From Lachnospiraceae bacterium (GTDB lineage Bacteria; Bacillota_A; Clostridia; Lachnospirales; Lachnospiraceae), in the NCBI GenBank assembly GCA_016291475.1, contig JAEEXJ010000041.1, positions 1 through 26,430 of the forward strand: a DNA stretch of 26,430 bases, in the 5' to 3' direction. This document shows positions 6,723-14,554 of this stretch, in pieces. How positions within the stretch are numbered: position 1 is the first letter of the stretch; each line of letters begins with the position of its first letter. The notes under the pieces were generated by a model. It saw only the letters and a program-made list of their open reading frames with translations. It did no database searches and was not told the DNA's origin. A program made the position numbers and the translations under genes.

Positions 6723-6755
6723 GTTATACATTCCTTCACCCAAACGCTAAGCGTT
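6723..6755 (-). promoter_or_regulatory. Candidate ABC-F leader promoter with a perfect 13-bp palindrome
   Basis: A -10-like TATAAC (6728-6723) precedes the leader ORF by about 25 bases. Around the -35 position is the perfect palindrome AACGCT-A-AGCGTT (6743-6755). Its one-base spacer makes it unlikely to be an RNA hairpin, so a protein-binding site is more plausible. The -35 match is poor. Confidence 0.4.
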
Positions 6756-6817
6756 CTTTCTTTAATATTTTAAAACCTAATTCATACTAACATTGATACT
6801 GACCCATTGCAACATTT

Positions 6818-8368
6818 TCATTTTGACTCTTCCTTTATGTCATATTCCAAATCCGGGCATTTTTCCATCAAGAGCCAAACCAGAGCCATATAACCGTTTT
6901 TGCCTCCTGTTTCGGTAAGTAATAATTTTTTATTGTTTTTTGTTTTCAAGAACACCCTATAAGTAGTCCATTCCCTGATTCTTCTATTTACCACACTGGT
7001 GCGTTCTCTGTGTTCTTTTTCTTTTACCTTGATACCGGCTATATCTTCGTAATCGGCTACCGTTAATCCTCTGTTTATACCGATCAGTGCATTCGGAGCT
7101 GCATATACCAAACTTTCATTCATCCATTCAGTGGCAGGATCATTGGCCATTGCATCTATTTCCGAGTTGCTGTACCTTCTCCCGCTGCAGGAAGGTTTTA
7201 GATACTTCAGCAGGTTAAGAGGCCCGTCTTCATAAACAAATACCCAGAATACTATAAGGAATGTAATTCCAAACACCACCCCAACGGGATGATTGTGTAT
7301 TTCATCCATCAGGGATATTTTGGAACAATCGAGAAAATAATAGGCATATTCTTCATCCTTCAAGGAATCCAAATAACCTGTTTTTTGATAATAATCTTTA
7401 ATGATCCCACGAAGTTCTTCATTAGTTACGCTTATTCTTCGCAACCTGCCGCGAAGCGTTACGGGAAGATCAGAAACTTTTATTTCATTTCTGTTTTCTA
7501 TCCAAGCAGCCAGTATATGATCATCCCCTGCAGTCAGATCAAAAAAATTACCGCTGACTTCCACCGGCTTTTCAGTGATCTCCACGCTGTAGACGGTATC
7601 ATCGAATTTACGGTCAAAATCATTAAAAGGGATCCTATTGTCCGCATGTATATCCATATAAGTTCTGATAAAACTTATAAGAATAAAGATCAGGCCAAGA
7701 ACCAGAATAGGCACTGAGACTCTAAGTTTAAAAATTCCTGAGTCAACCGCTTTGCGAATCCGTTCATTTGTATATTTATCAGCAGTGGCACAGGCCTTGG
7801 GAGATACGTTTTTTTCAGTTTTTGTATTTTTATCTGAATGTTTCCGTCTTCTCTTTCCCGAATTATCAGAGTTAAAAAAGGCCGCCAGAAAAACCGATAC
7901 ACCGATCAACAGTCCCGCGATAATCCAAATGGTCAAAGCTGTGCTCCATGCTTCCTCCAAACGTCCTTCGATATAATAGTCTTCCGGATCGGACGGATCG
8001 TAATAAATGGTGAGTTCATCACCCACATTTCCATAGCTTGCGGATGCATAAAGCGTATTCATATCAAATGCACTATCCGGTTTTACTATTATTTTCAACC
8101 AGTATTTTTGGTTCTTGCCGGTACTGAGGTATTTGCCTTCAGGGCCAACATTTCCCAATGATCCAAAGCCCTCCTGATCCACTATTCCCGTAGTTTCCGA
8201 AGTGCAGTCATTTTTCAAATGCCTGTAGTATCCCGTCTCGGCGCATCCGATCAATCCGATCACCAACGCAAGTACCAGAGTCAACACAGGAACAAACACT
8301 TCTTTCTTAATGCCTGAGTTCTTATTTGATACCATATATTTATTTTTTGATAATTTATTTTTTCCCAC
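6818..8368 (-). CDS. Multi-pass membrane protein with DUF3592-type N-terminal domain
   Basis: This 516-residue membrane protein is of unknown function. TM1 is at about 25-43 (VFVPVLTLVLALVIGLIGC). An outside domain of DUF3592 type follows (about 50-135), with the tell-tale VGDELTIYYDPSDPEDYYIEG. TM2 is at about 140-163, a charged cytoplasmic stretch comes next, TM3 is at about 215-235, a second extracytoplasmic segment follows, and TM4 is at about 370-390. The soluble C-terminal part (about 400-516) carries a PH-like sequence (NALIGINRGLTVADYEDIAGIKVKE). The start is GTG with GGAT upstream, 19 bases after the metallophosphoesterase stop, so it is the last gene of the YbaK operon. The role is unknown; homologues often occur near other envelope proteins. 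Confidence 0.75.
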   Translation of the reverse strand: MGKNKLSKNKYMVSNKNSGIKKEVFVPVLTLVLALVIGLIGCAETGYYRHLKNDCTSETTGIVDQEGFGSLGNVGPEGKYLSTGKNQKYWLKIIVKPDSAFDMNTLYASASYGNVGDELTIYYDPSDPEDYYIEGRLEEAWSTALTIWIIAGLLIGVSVFLAAFFNSDNSGKRRRKHSDKNTKTEKNVSPKACATADKYTNERIRKAVDSGIFKLRVSVPILVLGLIFILISFIRTYMDIHADNRIPFNDFDRKFDDTVYSVEITEKPVEVSGNFFDLTAGDDHILAAWIENRNEIKVSDLPVTLRGRLRRISVTNEELRGIIKDYYQKTGYLDSLKDEEYAYYFLDCSKISLMDEIHNHPVGVVFGITFLIVFWVFVYEDGPLNLLKYLKPSCSGRRYSNSEIDAMANDPATEWMNESLVYAAPNALIGINRGLTVADYEDIAGIKVKEKEHRERTSVVNRRIREWTTYRVFLKTKNNKKLLLTETGGKNGYMALVWLLMEKCPDLEYDIKEESK

Positions 8369-8387
8369 GATTCTATCCGTATCCGGT

Positions 8388-9236
8388 TTATTTGAGATCT
8401 ATGACCACGATCTCGGGATGGTTAAAATATCTGGGTGCAGGAGTACTCTCTCTTGCAAGTCCTCTGCTCACCACCATGATACTTCCGTTAGACAGCTCAT
8501 ACTTTCCGTTTATGTATTCTGCCATAAAGCCCTGATTGGGAGCAAATAATCCTCTGTTTATGAACGGAATCCTGAACTGTCCCGCATGGGCATGACCTGC
8601 AACTATCAAGTCATAATCATATTTCTCATATTCGGAAACTTCTTCGGGTCTATGCGTTACAAGGATACGGATATGATTCTCATCAGTCTGTTCATAAGCT
8701 GTTTTTAACTGATCGATCCAGTCACGTCTGAACAATCTTGTGGGATCATCAACTCCGCATATGTCGAGGGTCGCACCGTTTATCTCTACGGTCTCACATT
8801 CTCCTTCAAGAACGCTCACTCCGATCTCATCGAGATAATCCTTCATCTCCTCAACACGTTCACTCCAGTATTCGTGATTGCCGCTCACGTAATAACAGGG
8901 ATACTTGGTGACCAGATCTTCCAGCAAAAGTTTTGCATTATCATCACCCAATTTATCATCGAATATATCACCGCCGAGCAGGATTATATCCGGATTCTCC
9001 TTATCTATCATGGAGATGAGAGTGTGCTGACCCCTGCCATAAAAACAGGAATGAAGATCCGTTACAAGAACGATCCTCACTCCTTCGCCCGTTTCCTTCG
9101 TCATATCCAGTGTGATATGATGCGTGACCGCATGCCAGGTCCAGATTGACCACAGAACAAAAGCCGCAAGCACAACCAAAGGAATTATTCTTTTTCTTTT
9201 CTTATTGTTCTTCTTCAAAGTATTACTGACTGTCAT
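8388..9236 (-). CDS. Membrane-anchored calcineurin-like metallophosphoesterase (YkuE/YaeI-like)
   Basis: The 282-residue protein has one N-terminal membrane anchor (about 17-35). It also has a complete two-metal phosphoesterase set: D60-x-H62 (TDLHS), GGD90xxDD, GN120H121E, an ILVTHRPE histidine and GHAHAGQ. YkuE/YaeI-type relatives hydrolyse phosphodiesters such as UDP-2,3-diacylglucosamine or lipid-linked phosphates near the membrane; the substrate here cannot be read. The start overlaps the previous gene by 14 bases, so translation is coupled. The protein has the normal length for the family, and all metal ligands are present, so it should be active. Confidence 0.9.
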   Translation of the reverse strand: MTVSNTLKKNNKKRKRIIPLVVLAAFVLWSIWTWHAVTHHITLDMTKETGEGVRIVLVTDLHSCFYGRGQHTLISMIDKENPDIILLGGDIFDDKLGDDNAKLLLEDLVTKYPCYYVSGNHEYWSERVEEMKDYLDEIGVSVLEGECETVEINGATLDICGVDDPTRLFRRDWIDQLKTAYEQTDENHIRILVTHRPEEVSEYEKYDYDLIVAGHAHAGQFRIPFINRGLFAPNQGFMAEYINGKYELSNGSIMVVSRGLARESTPAPRYFNHPEIVVIDLK

Positions 9237-9657
9237 AATATAGCTTTCCGGATTCAGGTGTAAAATACTCCATTATGCAACCATCCTCCGACACTTTAAC
9301 AAATTCATTTGTTCTTATATTGTAATAAACTTCAAATCCGTTATTCTCATTAGACTTATGAAGAGCATTCGGATCATTTATTACCGATACAGCTGCAAGC
9401 TCATATTCATCGGCAGATTTAAAGCCCATAGCTTTACCGTAGTCTTCATAGTTTTCCTCGAGGATCTGCTCCGATGCAAAATGATACCCATCCGTTTCGT
9501 TCTCGGATTCAGTCTCAGATCTGTCCGATGACTGCGTCCGACCCATGTTTTCGTTCATTTCTTTTGTCGCAAAATAAAACGTTGCCGTAAAAGAAAGAAA
9601 GCCGATCAAAACAGATAAAAAAATCGTGACGAATATCAGCATTTTCCTGCTCATCAT
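9223..9657 (-). CDS. Small single-pass membrane protein with a conserved-looking C-terminal module
   Basis: About 144 residues: a hydrophobic anchor near the N terminus (LIFVTIFLSVLIGFLSFTATFYF), an acidic Ser/Glu-rich linker, then an extracytoplasmic or cytoplasmic module. The last 45 residues (from NALHKSNENNG to YYDSQ) have the pattern N-G-x-x-V-Y-Y-N-x-x-T-N-E-F-V-x-V-S-x-D-G-x-I-x-x-Y-F-x-P. This recalls small barnase/EndoU/colicin-type nuclease or phage-head-linked modules, but the usual catalytic residues cannot be confirmed. The frame is open to 9684. The starts at 9657/9654 are preferred because they lie just behind the CPCC stop, with GCGGA upstream. It sits in the YbaK operon, overlapping the phosphoesterase start. 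Confidence 0.65.
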   Translation of the reverse strand: MMSRKMLIFVTIFLSVLIGFLSFTATFYFATKEMNENMGRTQSSDRSETESENETDGYHFASEQILEENYEDYGKAMGFKSADEYELAAVSVINDPNALHKSNENNGFEVYYNIRTNEFVKVSEDGCIMEYFTPESGKLYYDSQ

Positions 9658-9658
9658 A

Positions 9659-9946
9659 CTATTCCGCTTCATCCATTTCCTCATCCAGCGGCTTTCTTAC
9701 GTTTCTAACGAATCTTTCTTCACAAGCGCCGTATTTCTTATAATTTTCTCTTGCTTCAAGCAGACAAACATCATTTGCTCCGCCTTTGAATGTTTCATCC
9801 TCGAGCTGAACCGGGTCGTCCTCCCAGAAACATACAGGGCATATGGAAAAATCACCGGTGGGCTTGTTGTCATATGTAAAGCAACCGCAACAGGGACACT
9901 GATACTTGATCTTGCCATAGCTCATCATTTTGAATTCTCTGTTCAT
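9659..9946 (-). CDS. Cysteine-rich CPCC-family protein
   Basis: This 95-residue protein is of the Cys_rich_CPCC type. It has KYQCPCCGC (Cys17, 19, 20, 22), the second pair SICPVCFWEDDPVQ (Cys36, Cys39), then KGGANDVCLLEARENYKKYGACEERFVRNVR. The two CxxC-like knuckles probably bind one zinc ion. Members of this family are small, widespread in Firmicutes, and have no assigned function; many lie among toxin/immunity-like loci. The frame begins at 9967, but AAGGAAATGGT precedes the ATG at 9946, which is the better start. It is the second gene of the YbaK operon, 17 bases after the first. Confidence 0.85.
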   Translation of the reverse strand: MNREFKMMSYGKIKYQCPCCGCFTYDNKPTGDFSICPVCFWEDDPVQLEDETFKGGANDVCLLEARENYKKYGACEERFVRNVRKPLDEEMDEAE

Positions 9947-9963
9947 ACCATTTCCTTCCGATA

Positions 9964-10467
9964 TCATGCATTCTCATTAACATCAGTTACTGTCAGGTCC
10001 GCGGATCTGACCGGTACGACTTTACGCAAACTCTCGAGGGGTAATTCAACCTGATAGCCGATCTTGCCGGCAGAAAAGATGATCCTGTCGAAACTTTCCG
10101 CACTCTCATGGATGAAGGTCTTAAAAAGCTTCTTCATTCCGATGGGTGAGCACCCGCCGTGTACATATCCCGTAAGAGGCAGGAGCTCTTTCTGGGATAT
10201 CATGTCTATGGACTTTTCACCTGATGCCTTGGCGGCTTTTTTAAGATCAAGTTCCTCGGCAACGGGTACCATAAACACATAGTGCTCGCCGGTTTTTCCG
10301 ACAGTTACAAGGGTCTTGAAAACCTTGGCTTCGTCCTCTCCCAGAAGTCTTGCGATCTCCACTCCGTTTGTTGACGGTGTGTCAGCATAGCTGTGATAGA
10401 TATACTCTATCTTCTTCTGATCCAGAAGGCGCTGTACATTGGTTTTCTCTTCAGTACTTTTTTTCAT
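9964..10467 (-). CDS. ybaK: YbaK/EbsC-type aminoacyl-tRNA deacylase (Cys-tRNA(Pro))
   Basis: YbaK enzymes hydrolyse Cys-tRNA(Pro) made by mistake by prolyl-tRNA synthetase and so protect translation fidelity. The 167-residue protein is full length for the family. It has the family blocks KVFKTLVT, YVFMVPVAEELDLKKAAKASGEKSIDMI and GYVHGGCSPIGMKK (the G-G-C-S-P-x-G loop lining the pocket), with the catalytic-region lysine in FKTLVTVGK. It opens a five-gene operon. Its promoter is at 10520-10548. The ribosome binding site is GGGGGAG but lies unusually far (about 14 bases) from the ATG. Confidence 0.94.
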   Translation of the reverse strand: MKKSTEEKTNVQRLLDQKKIEYIYHSYADTPSTNGVEIARLLGEDEAKVFKTLVTVGKTGEHYVFMVPVAEELDLKKAAKASGEKSIDMISQKELLPLTGYVHGGCSPIGMKKLFKTFIHESAESFDRIIFSAGKIGYQVELPLESLRKVVPVRSADLTVTDVNENA

Positions 10468-10519
10468 CAGAAATAGATAATCTCCCCCGATTTTAGTGCC
10501 AAATCTCTTCTTTTACCTT

Positions 10520-10548
10520 ATTTTATCACTGCATTCATGTGGTGACAA
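10520..10548 (-). promoter_or_regulatory. Leftward promoter of the YbaK operon
   Basis: -35 TTGTCA (10548-10543), 17-base spacer, -10 TAAAAT (10525-10520). The start site would be near 10513, about 45 bases before ybaK. The -35 and first half of the spacer share 14 of 15 bases with the GH10-esterase promoter (20459-20473). Confidence 0.65.
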
Positions 10549-10562
10549 TCGCGCTTTTTCAT

Positions 10563-10621
10563 TATAATAATAGGCATGAAAAGCACATTTAAGGTTTGTT
10601 TAATAATTTCCGTTCTATAGT
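10563..10621 (+). promoter_or_regulatory. Promoter region of the ABC/two-component operon with an OmpR-type direct repeat
   Basis: A direct repeat TTTAAGG-TTTG-TTTAATA (10588-10604, 11-bp period) lies 12 bases before the -10-like TATAGT (10616-10621). This is where an OmpR/PhoB-class activator would sit and replace the -35. A separate strong TATAAT is at 10563-10568, with a poor -35. A GC-rich dyad (about 10648-10675, centre TCCGGCCGGA) is in the leader before the permease gene. The match to the site at 23474-23490 is 15 of 17 bases. Confidence 0.5.
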
Positions 10622-10701
10622 CGGTTCATAAGCTGAAACCCATAAGCCCGGGAGGTGTCCGGCCGGATCACCCGGAAGCGAAAATGGAGAAAGGAACGGA
10701 A

Positions 10702-13074
10702 ATGTTTTCAAGAATACTTAAAAATGATCTGAAAAGAAAAAAGACCATGAACATCATCCTGATGATATTCGTGATCTTGAGTGTAATGTTTGCATCAGGC
10801 AGCATTAATATCATGATATCCGTCTACGGCGGTATCGACTACTTCCTGGAAAAGGCAGAAATGAGTGATTGCGTAATGCTTACAAAAGCCCCTTACGACA
10901 ATAACCCTGCCGAATACTATTTCGAAAATGCCACCTCAGTAACAAGCTACAGCAAAGAAACCATAATATTCTACTCCGCCACGAATCTGTTCAAAGACAG
11001 TGTGAAATATGTCGAGTTCGAAAACCCCGGAGTCATCACCTCGGTTGACGATGCCAAGATCAATTACTTCGACAGGAATAACGAAGTAATAACCGAGATT
11101 GAAAAAGGACACATCTACCTCGGAGGAATTCTCGCTTCCAAAGAAGAAGTACAGCCCGGGGATGTGATCGAACTCAGAATTGAAGATGTAACCCTTGAGC
11201 TTACCGTCGACGGATTCGTCAAAGATGCTCTTCTCGGTTCCCCTTTTATCGGAAATCCCAGAATGCTCATGAACGACGAAGATGTGCAAACACTTCTTGC
11301 AAGTGAAAAAATCCGAAACCTTGACTGCGGTGCAATCTTCTATGCATACACCGATGATATCAAGCTATACGAAAAAGAGATCTCCGATGTTCCCAATTCG
11401 ATGTTCTCCAGTGATTCATCGATCCTGATGCTCACATATATGATCGACATGTTGACCGCGGCACTTATGCTAATAGTGAGCATCTGTCTGATCCTCATTG
11501 CATTTGCAATGCTTTCGTTTACCATCAAGTTCACCATCAGCGAAGATTTCAGAGAGATCGGCGTAATGAAGGCGATCGGACTTAAGAACTCATCCGTAAG
11601 AGGCCTCTACATGATCAAGTACATCTGCATCTCTTCCGTCGGTGCAGTCATCGGATATCTGCTCAGCAGACCCTTTGAAGATCTCCTTCTCGGCAGCATA
11701 ACCGATAAGATCGTAATAGGCAATGACAACAGTGTTGCAACCGGGATCATCACAGCAATTGCGGTAGTACTGATCATAGTTGCTTTCTGTTTCTCATGTA
11801 CCAAAGCTATCAAAAAGCTCTCTCCCGTTGATGCCGTCAGAAACGGCGAAACAGGGGAAAGACATCATAAAAAGTCCGTACTCAGATTATATAAGAGCAG
11901 ACTCGGAAGTAATCTGTTCCTGGGATTAAATGATGTTGTAAGCAAGCCAAGACAGTATATGAGCATGATCATTACATTTACCATTACTCTGCTGCTCATT
12001 ATGCTGCTTGCAAATACCGCAAACACTCTGGCAAGTGATAAGCTCTTATTCCTCCTCGGTACAACAAGAAGCGATGTATATTACAACTCAACGGATAAAG
12101 CCATGGAGTTCATGGGTTCCGAAAATGAAGACAGATTCTATGAGATCGAAGATGAGATCAAACAGACAATGGCAGATAACGGAATGCCCTGCGACATCCA
12201 TGAAGAGCTCATGTATTCAATCCCCATAGAGTTCGGTGATTTCAAATCCAATTATATGATGCAGCAATGCAAAGATACTCATACCACCGACTATGTATAT
12301 TCAAGCGGAACCGCACCTCTTTATGAAAATGAAATTGCACTCTCGACCATGATTCTTGATGATCTCGGAGCAGAGATCGGTGATACTGTTATCCTGACCA
12401 TTAATGATGAGAGAAAAGAATTCATCATAACCGCATCGCTGGTAACATTTAACCAGCTGGGAAAATGCGGAAGACTCCACGAATCTGTGGACATCCAACC
12501 AAATCAGGCAGCAAGTGTTCACCCGTTCCAGATCAATTTTACGGACAATCCGGATGATGCGGAAATCGAAGCAAGGATCGAGAAGATGCAAGATATCTTT
12601 GGTACCGATAAGATCTATGATGCCAAGGACTTCGTCGATTCATCCACCCGCTCCGCAGGTCCCATAGCCACCGCCAAGAACCTCGTGCTTATGATCACAC
12701 TGATGATTGCGATACTGATCACGGTATTAATGGAAAGATCTTTTCTTAGCAAAGAGATCGGTGAGATCGCACTCCAGAAAGCGATTGGATTCAGATCTTC
12801 TGCAATAAGCACGCAGCACACTCTGCGATTTATCGTAGTAATAATCGTCTCTTCGATAATAGCCATAGCTTTAAATATTCCGTTCACAAAACTGGTCAGT
12901 GACAGAATCTTTGCGATAATGGGGGCTACTTCCGGAATCGAATACAAGATCATGCCACTTGAAGTATTCGTTCTCTATCCGGTAATACTGGCCGCAGTCG
13001 TTGGAATATCAGCATTTCTTACTTCCCTGTTTGCCCGGACCATTAATGCGGATGACATGGGAAATATCGAGTAA
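10702..13074 (+). CDS. ABC transporter permease with two FtsX-type domains
   Basis: This membrane protein of about 790 residues is built as a duplicated FtsX/MacB-type permease: one N-terminal TM helix, a large extracytoplasmic domain (about 45-240), three TM helices with the coupling segment EDFREIGVMKAIGL, a fourth connecting region, a second outside domain (about 445-645), then three TM helices with KEIGEIALQKAIGF. Such permeases do not import; they usually move or extract lipids, lipoproteins or peptides, or carry out mechanotransmission. The start at 10702 has GGAACGG upstream and leads into MFSRILKNDLKRKKTMN; 10684 is the alternative. It is followed by its ATPase and a two-component pair, suggesting sensing and removal of an envelope-active compound. 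It is longer than BceB and has a different layout. Confidence 0.9.
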   Translation: MFSRILKNDLKRKKTMNIILMIFVILSVMFASGSINIMISVYGGIDYFLEKAEMSDCVMLTKAPYDNNPAEYYFENATSVTSYSKETIIFYSATNLFKDSVKYVEFENPGVITSVDDAKINYFDRNNEVITEIEKGHIYLGGILASKEEVQPGDVIELRIEDVTLELTVDGFVKDALLGSPFIGNPRMLMNDEDVQTLLASEKIRNLDCGAIFYAYTDDIKLYEKEISDVPNSMFSSDSSILMLTYMIDMLTAALMLIVSICLILIAFAMLSFTIKFTISEDFREIGVMKAIGLKNSSVRGLYMIKYICISSVGAVIGYLLSRPFEDLLLGSITDKIVIGNDNSVATGIITAIAVVLIIVAFCFSCTKAIKKLSPVDAVRNGETGERHHKKSVLRLYKSRLGSNLFLGLNDVVSKPRQYMSMIITFTITLLLIMLLANTANTLASDKLLFLLGTTRSDVYYNSTDKAMEFMGSENEDRFYEIEDEIKQTMADNGMPCDIHEELMYSIPIEFGDFKSNYMMQQCKDTHTTDYVYSSGTAPLYENEIALSTMILDDLGAEIGDTVILTINDERKEFIITASLVTFNQLGKCGRLHESVDIQPNQAASVHPFQINFTDNPDDAEIEARIEKMQDIFGTDKIYDAKDFVDSSTRSAGPIATAKNLVLMITLMIAILITVLMERSFLSKEIGEIALQKAIGFRSSAISTQHTLRFIVVIIVSSIIAIALNIPFTKLVSDRIFAIMGATSGIEYKIMPLEVFVLYPVILAAVVGISAFLTSLFARTINADDMGNIE

Positions 13075-13104
13075 TCATCAACACAACAGTGAAAGGATAT
13101 AATC

Positions 13105-13872
13105 ATGAGTAAAGTAATCGAAGTAAAGGATCTTTGCAAAACTTATGTAGTTAATAAAAAACAGAACAATGTACTGAAAAACGTAAATTTCAGCATAGAT
13201 GAGGGTGAGATGTTAGCCGTCATGGGTCCCTCGGGATCGGGCAAGTCCACTCTCCTCTACACCGTATCCGGCATGGATAAAATGACTGCAGGGGAAGTTG
13301 ATTTCAACGGCAAAAACCTCTCTAAGCTCAGCGAAAATGAGATGGCTGATGTAAGACTTAACGAGATGGGCTTCATATTCCAGCAGATGTACATGATGAA
13401 AAATCTTTCAATACTGGATAATATCATCCTTCCTGCGGTAAAATCCAAGAAGAACACAGAATCCAGAAAAGAAACCGAGAAAAGAGGCCGATCTATTATG
13501 CACAAGCTCGGCATTGAAGACACCGCGGAAAATGACATCAATGAAGTATCCGGCGGCCAACTCCAGAGAGCATGTATCTGCAGGAGCATGATCAATAATC
13601 CCAAGGTTATCTTCGCAGATGAACCAACGGGAGCCCTTAACCGCACTTCTTCCGATGAGGTCATGAACGAACTGGTTGACCTCAACAAAGAAGGAACAAC
13701 CGTAATGCTCGTAACCCACGATGTCAAAGTAGCCGCTAAATGCACCAGAGTCATCTACATCGTAGACGGCGGCATACAGGGTGAATACGATTTTCAGACA
13801 CGCTATACCCCGGAAGAATTAAGATTAAGAGAAAGAAATCTCAACAACTGGCTTATGGAGATGGGCTGGTAA
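13105..13872 (+). CDS. ABC transporter ATP-binding protein (MacB/LolD type)
   Basis: The 255-residue ATPase powers the FtsX-type permease encoded 30 bases upstream. It has Walker A GPSGSGKST (about 41-49), Q-loop FIFQQ, signature VSGGQLQ, Walker B VIFADEP and the switch histidine in LVTHD. The LolD/MacB-type features are MGPSGSGKSTLL and DEPTGALNR. The C-terminal tail (about 225-255, RYTPEELRLRERNLNNWLMEMGW) is longer than in minimal LolD proteins. AAAGGAT lies 8 bases before the ATG. The next gene, the response regulator, begins 10 bases after the stop, so all four genes form one operon. Confidence 0.95.
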   Translation: MSKVIEVKDLCKTYVVNKKQNNVLKNVNFSIDEGEMLAVMGPSGSGKSTLLYTVSGMDKMTAGEVDFNGKNLSKLSENEMADVRLNEMGFIFQQMYMMKNLSILDNIILPAVKSKKNTESRKETEKRGRSIMHKLGIEDTAENDINEVSGGQLQRACICRSMINNPKVIFADEPTGALNRTSSDEVMNELVDLNKEGTTVMLVTHDVKVAAKCTRVIYIVDGGIQGEYDFQTRYTPEELRLRERNLNNWLMEMGW

Positions 13873-13882
13873 GAGGATAAAA

Positions 13883-14554
13883 ATGACAGATATTTTAATT
13901 GTCGAAGATAATAAAGAGCTCAGCGACGTGCTTACGGATTTCCTCAGAAATGAAGGCTATACCGTAAGCGTGGCCGCTGACGGAAATAAAGCATTGGAGC
14001 TTTATGAAAAATACGGTGCAAAGCTCCTTGTACTGGATATCATGCTTCCCGGAGTTGACGGGATGTATATCCTCGACAAGGTGCGCAGAACATCAAATAC
14101 TCCCGTGATCATGGTCAGTGCAAAATCCGGCAAAAACGATAAGCTTGATGCGATCGTAACAGGTGCGGATGATTATATCGAAAAGCCATATGATATCGAT
14201 ATCCTGATTGCCAAGATAAAAGGCATTTTCAAAAGACGTCTTGCTACAGACAAGATCACCGATGGTGACATTACCCTGGATGTTATCCACGAGAAGATAT
14301 TAAAGGGTGATAAAGAGATACAGTGCACATCCAAAGAGTTCGAACTCTTAAAACTCCTAATGGAGAACAAGGGGCATACCCTTCAAAAGCAATATATATT
14401 TGATACCGTCTGGGGTTCCGACAGCGAGTCCGAATCCCAGACTCTTACCGTTCATATAAAATGGCTGAGAGAAAAGCTTGAAGACAATCCGGCAAAACCG
14501 GTAAGGATACTTACCGTCTGGGGAAAAGGATACAGGTACGAAGGAATTGAATGA
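13883..14554 (+). CDS. OmpR-family response regulator
   Basis: The 223-residue regulator has a receiver domain (about 1-115) with the acidic pocket E8/D9, phosphoacceptor Asp52 (LVLDIMLPG) and Lys101 in the EKP switch motif. A C-terminal OmpR/PhoB winged helix (about 125-223) contains CTSKEFELLKLLMENKG and TLTVHIKWLREKLEDNP. It acts as a transcription factor after phosphotransfer from the kinase encoded next. Its likely target is its own operon, since a direct repeat of the OmpR type stands upstream of the permease gene (10588-10604). AGAGGAT precedes the ATG, and its stop overlaps the kinase start by 8 bases. Confidence 0.95.
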   Translation: MTDILIVEDNKELSDVLTDFLRNEGYTVSVAADGNKALELYEKYGAKLLVLDIMLPGVDGMYILDKVRRTSNTPVIMVSAKSGKNDKLDAIVTGADDYIEKPYDIDILIAKIKGIFKRRLATDKITDGDITLDVIHEKILKGDKEIQCTSKEFELLKLLMENKGHTLQKQYIFDTVWGSDSESESQTLTVHIKWLREKLEDNPAKPVRILTVWGKGYRYEGIE

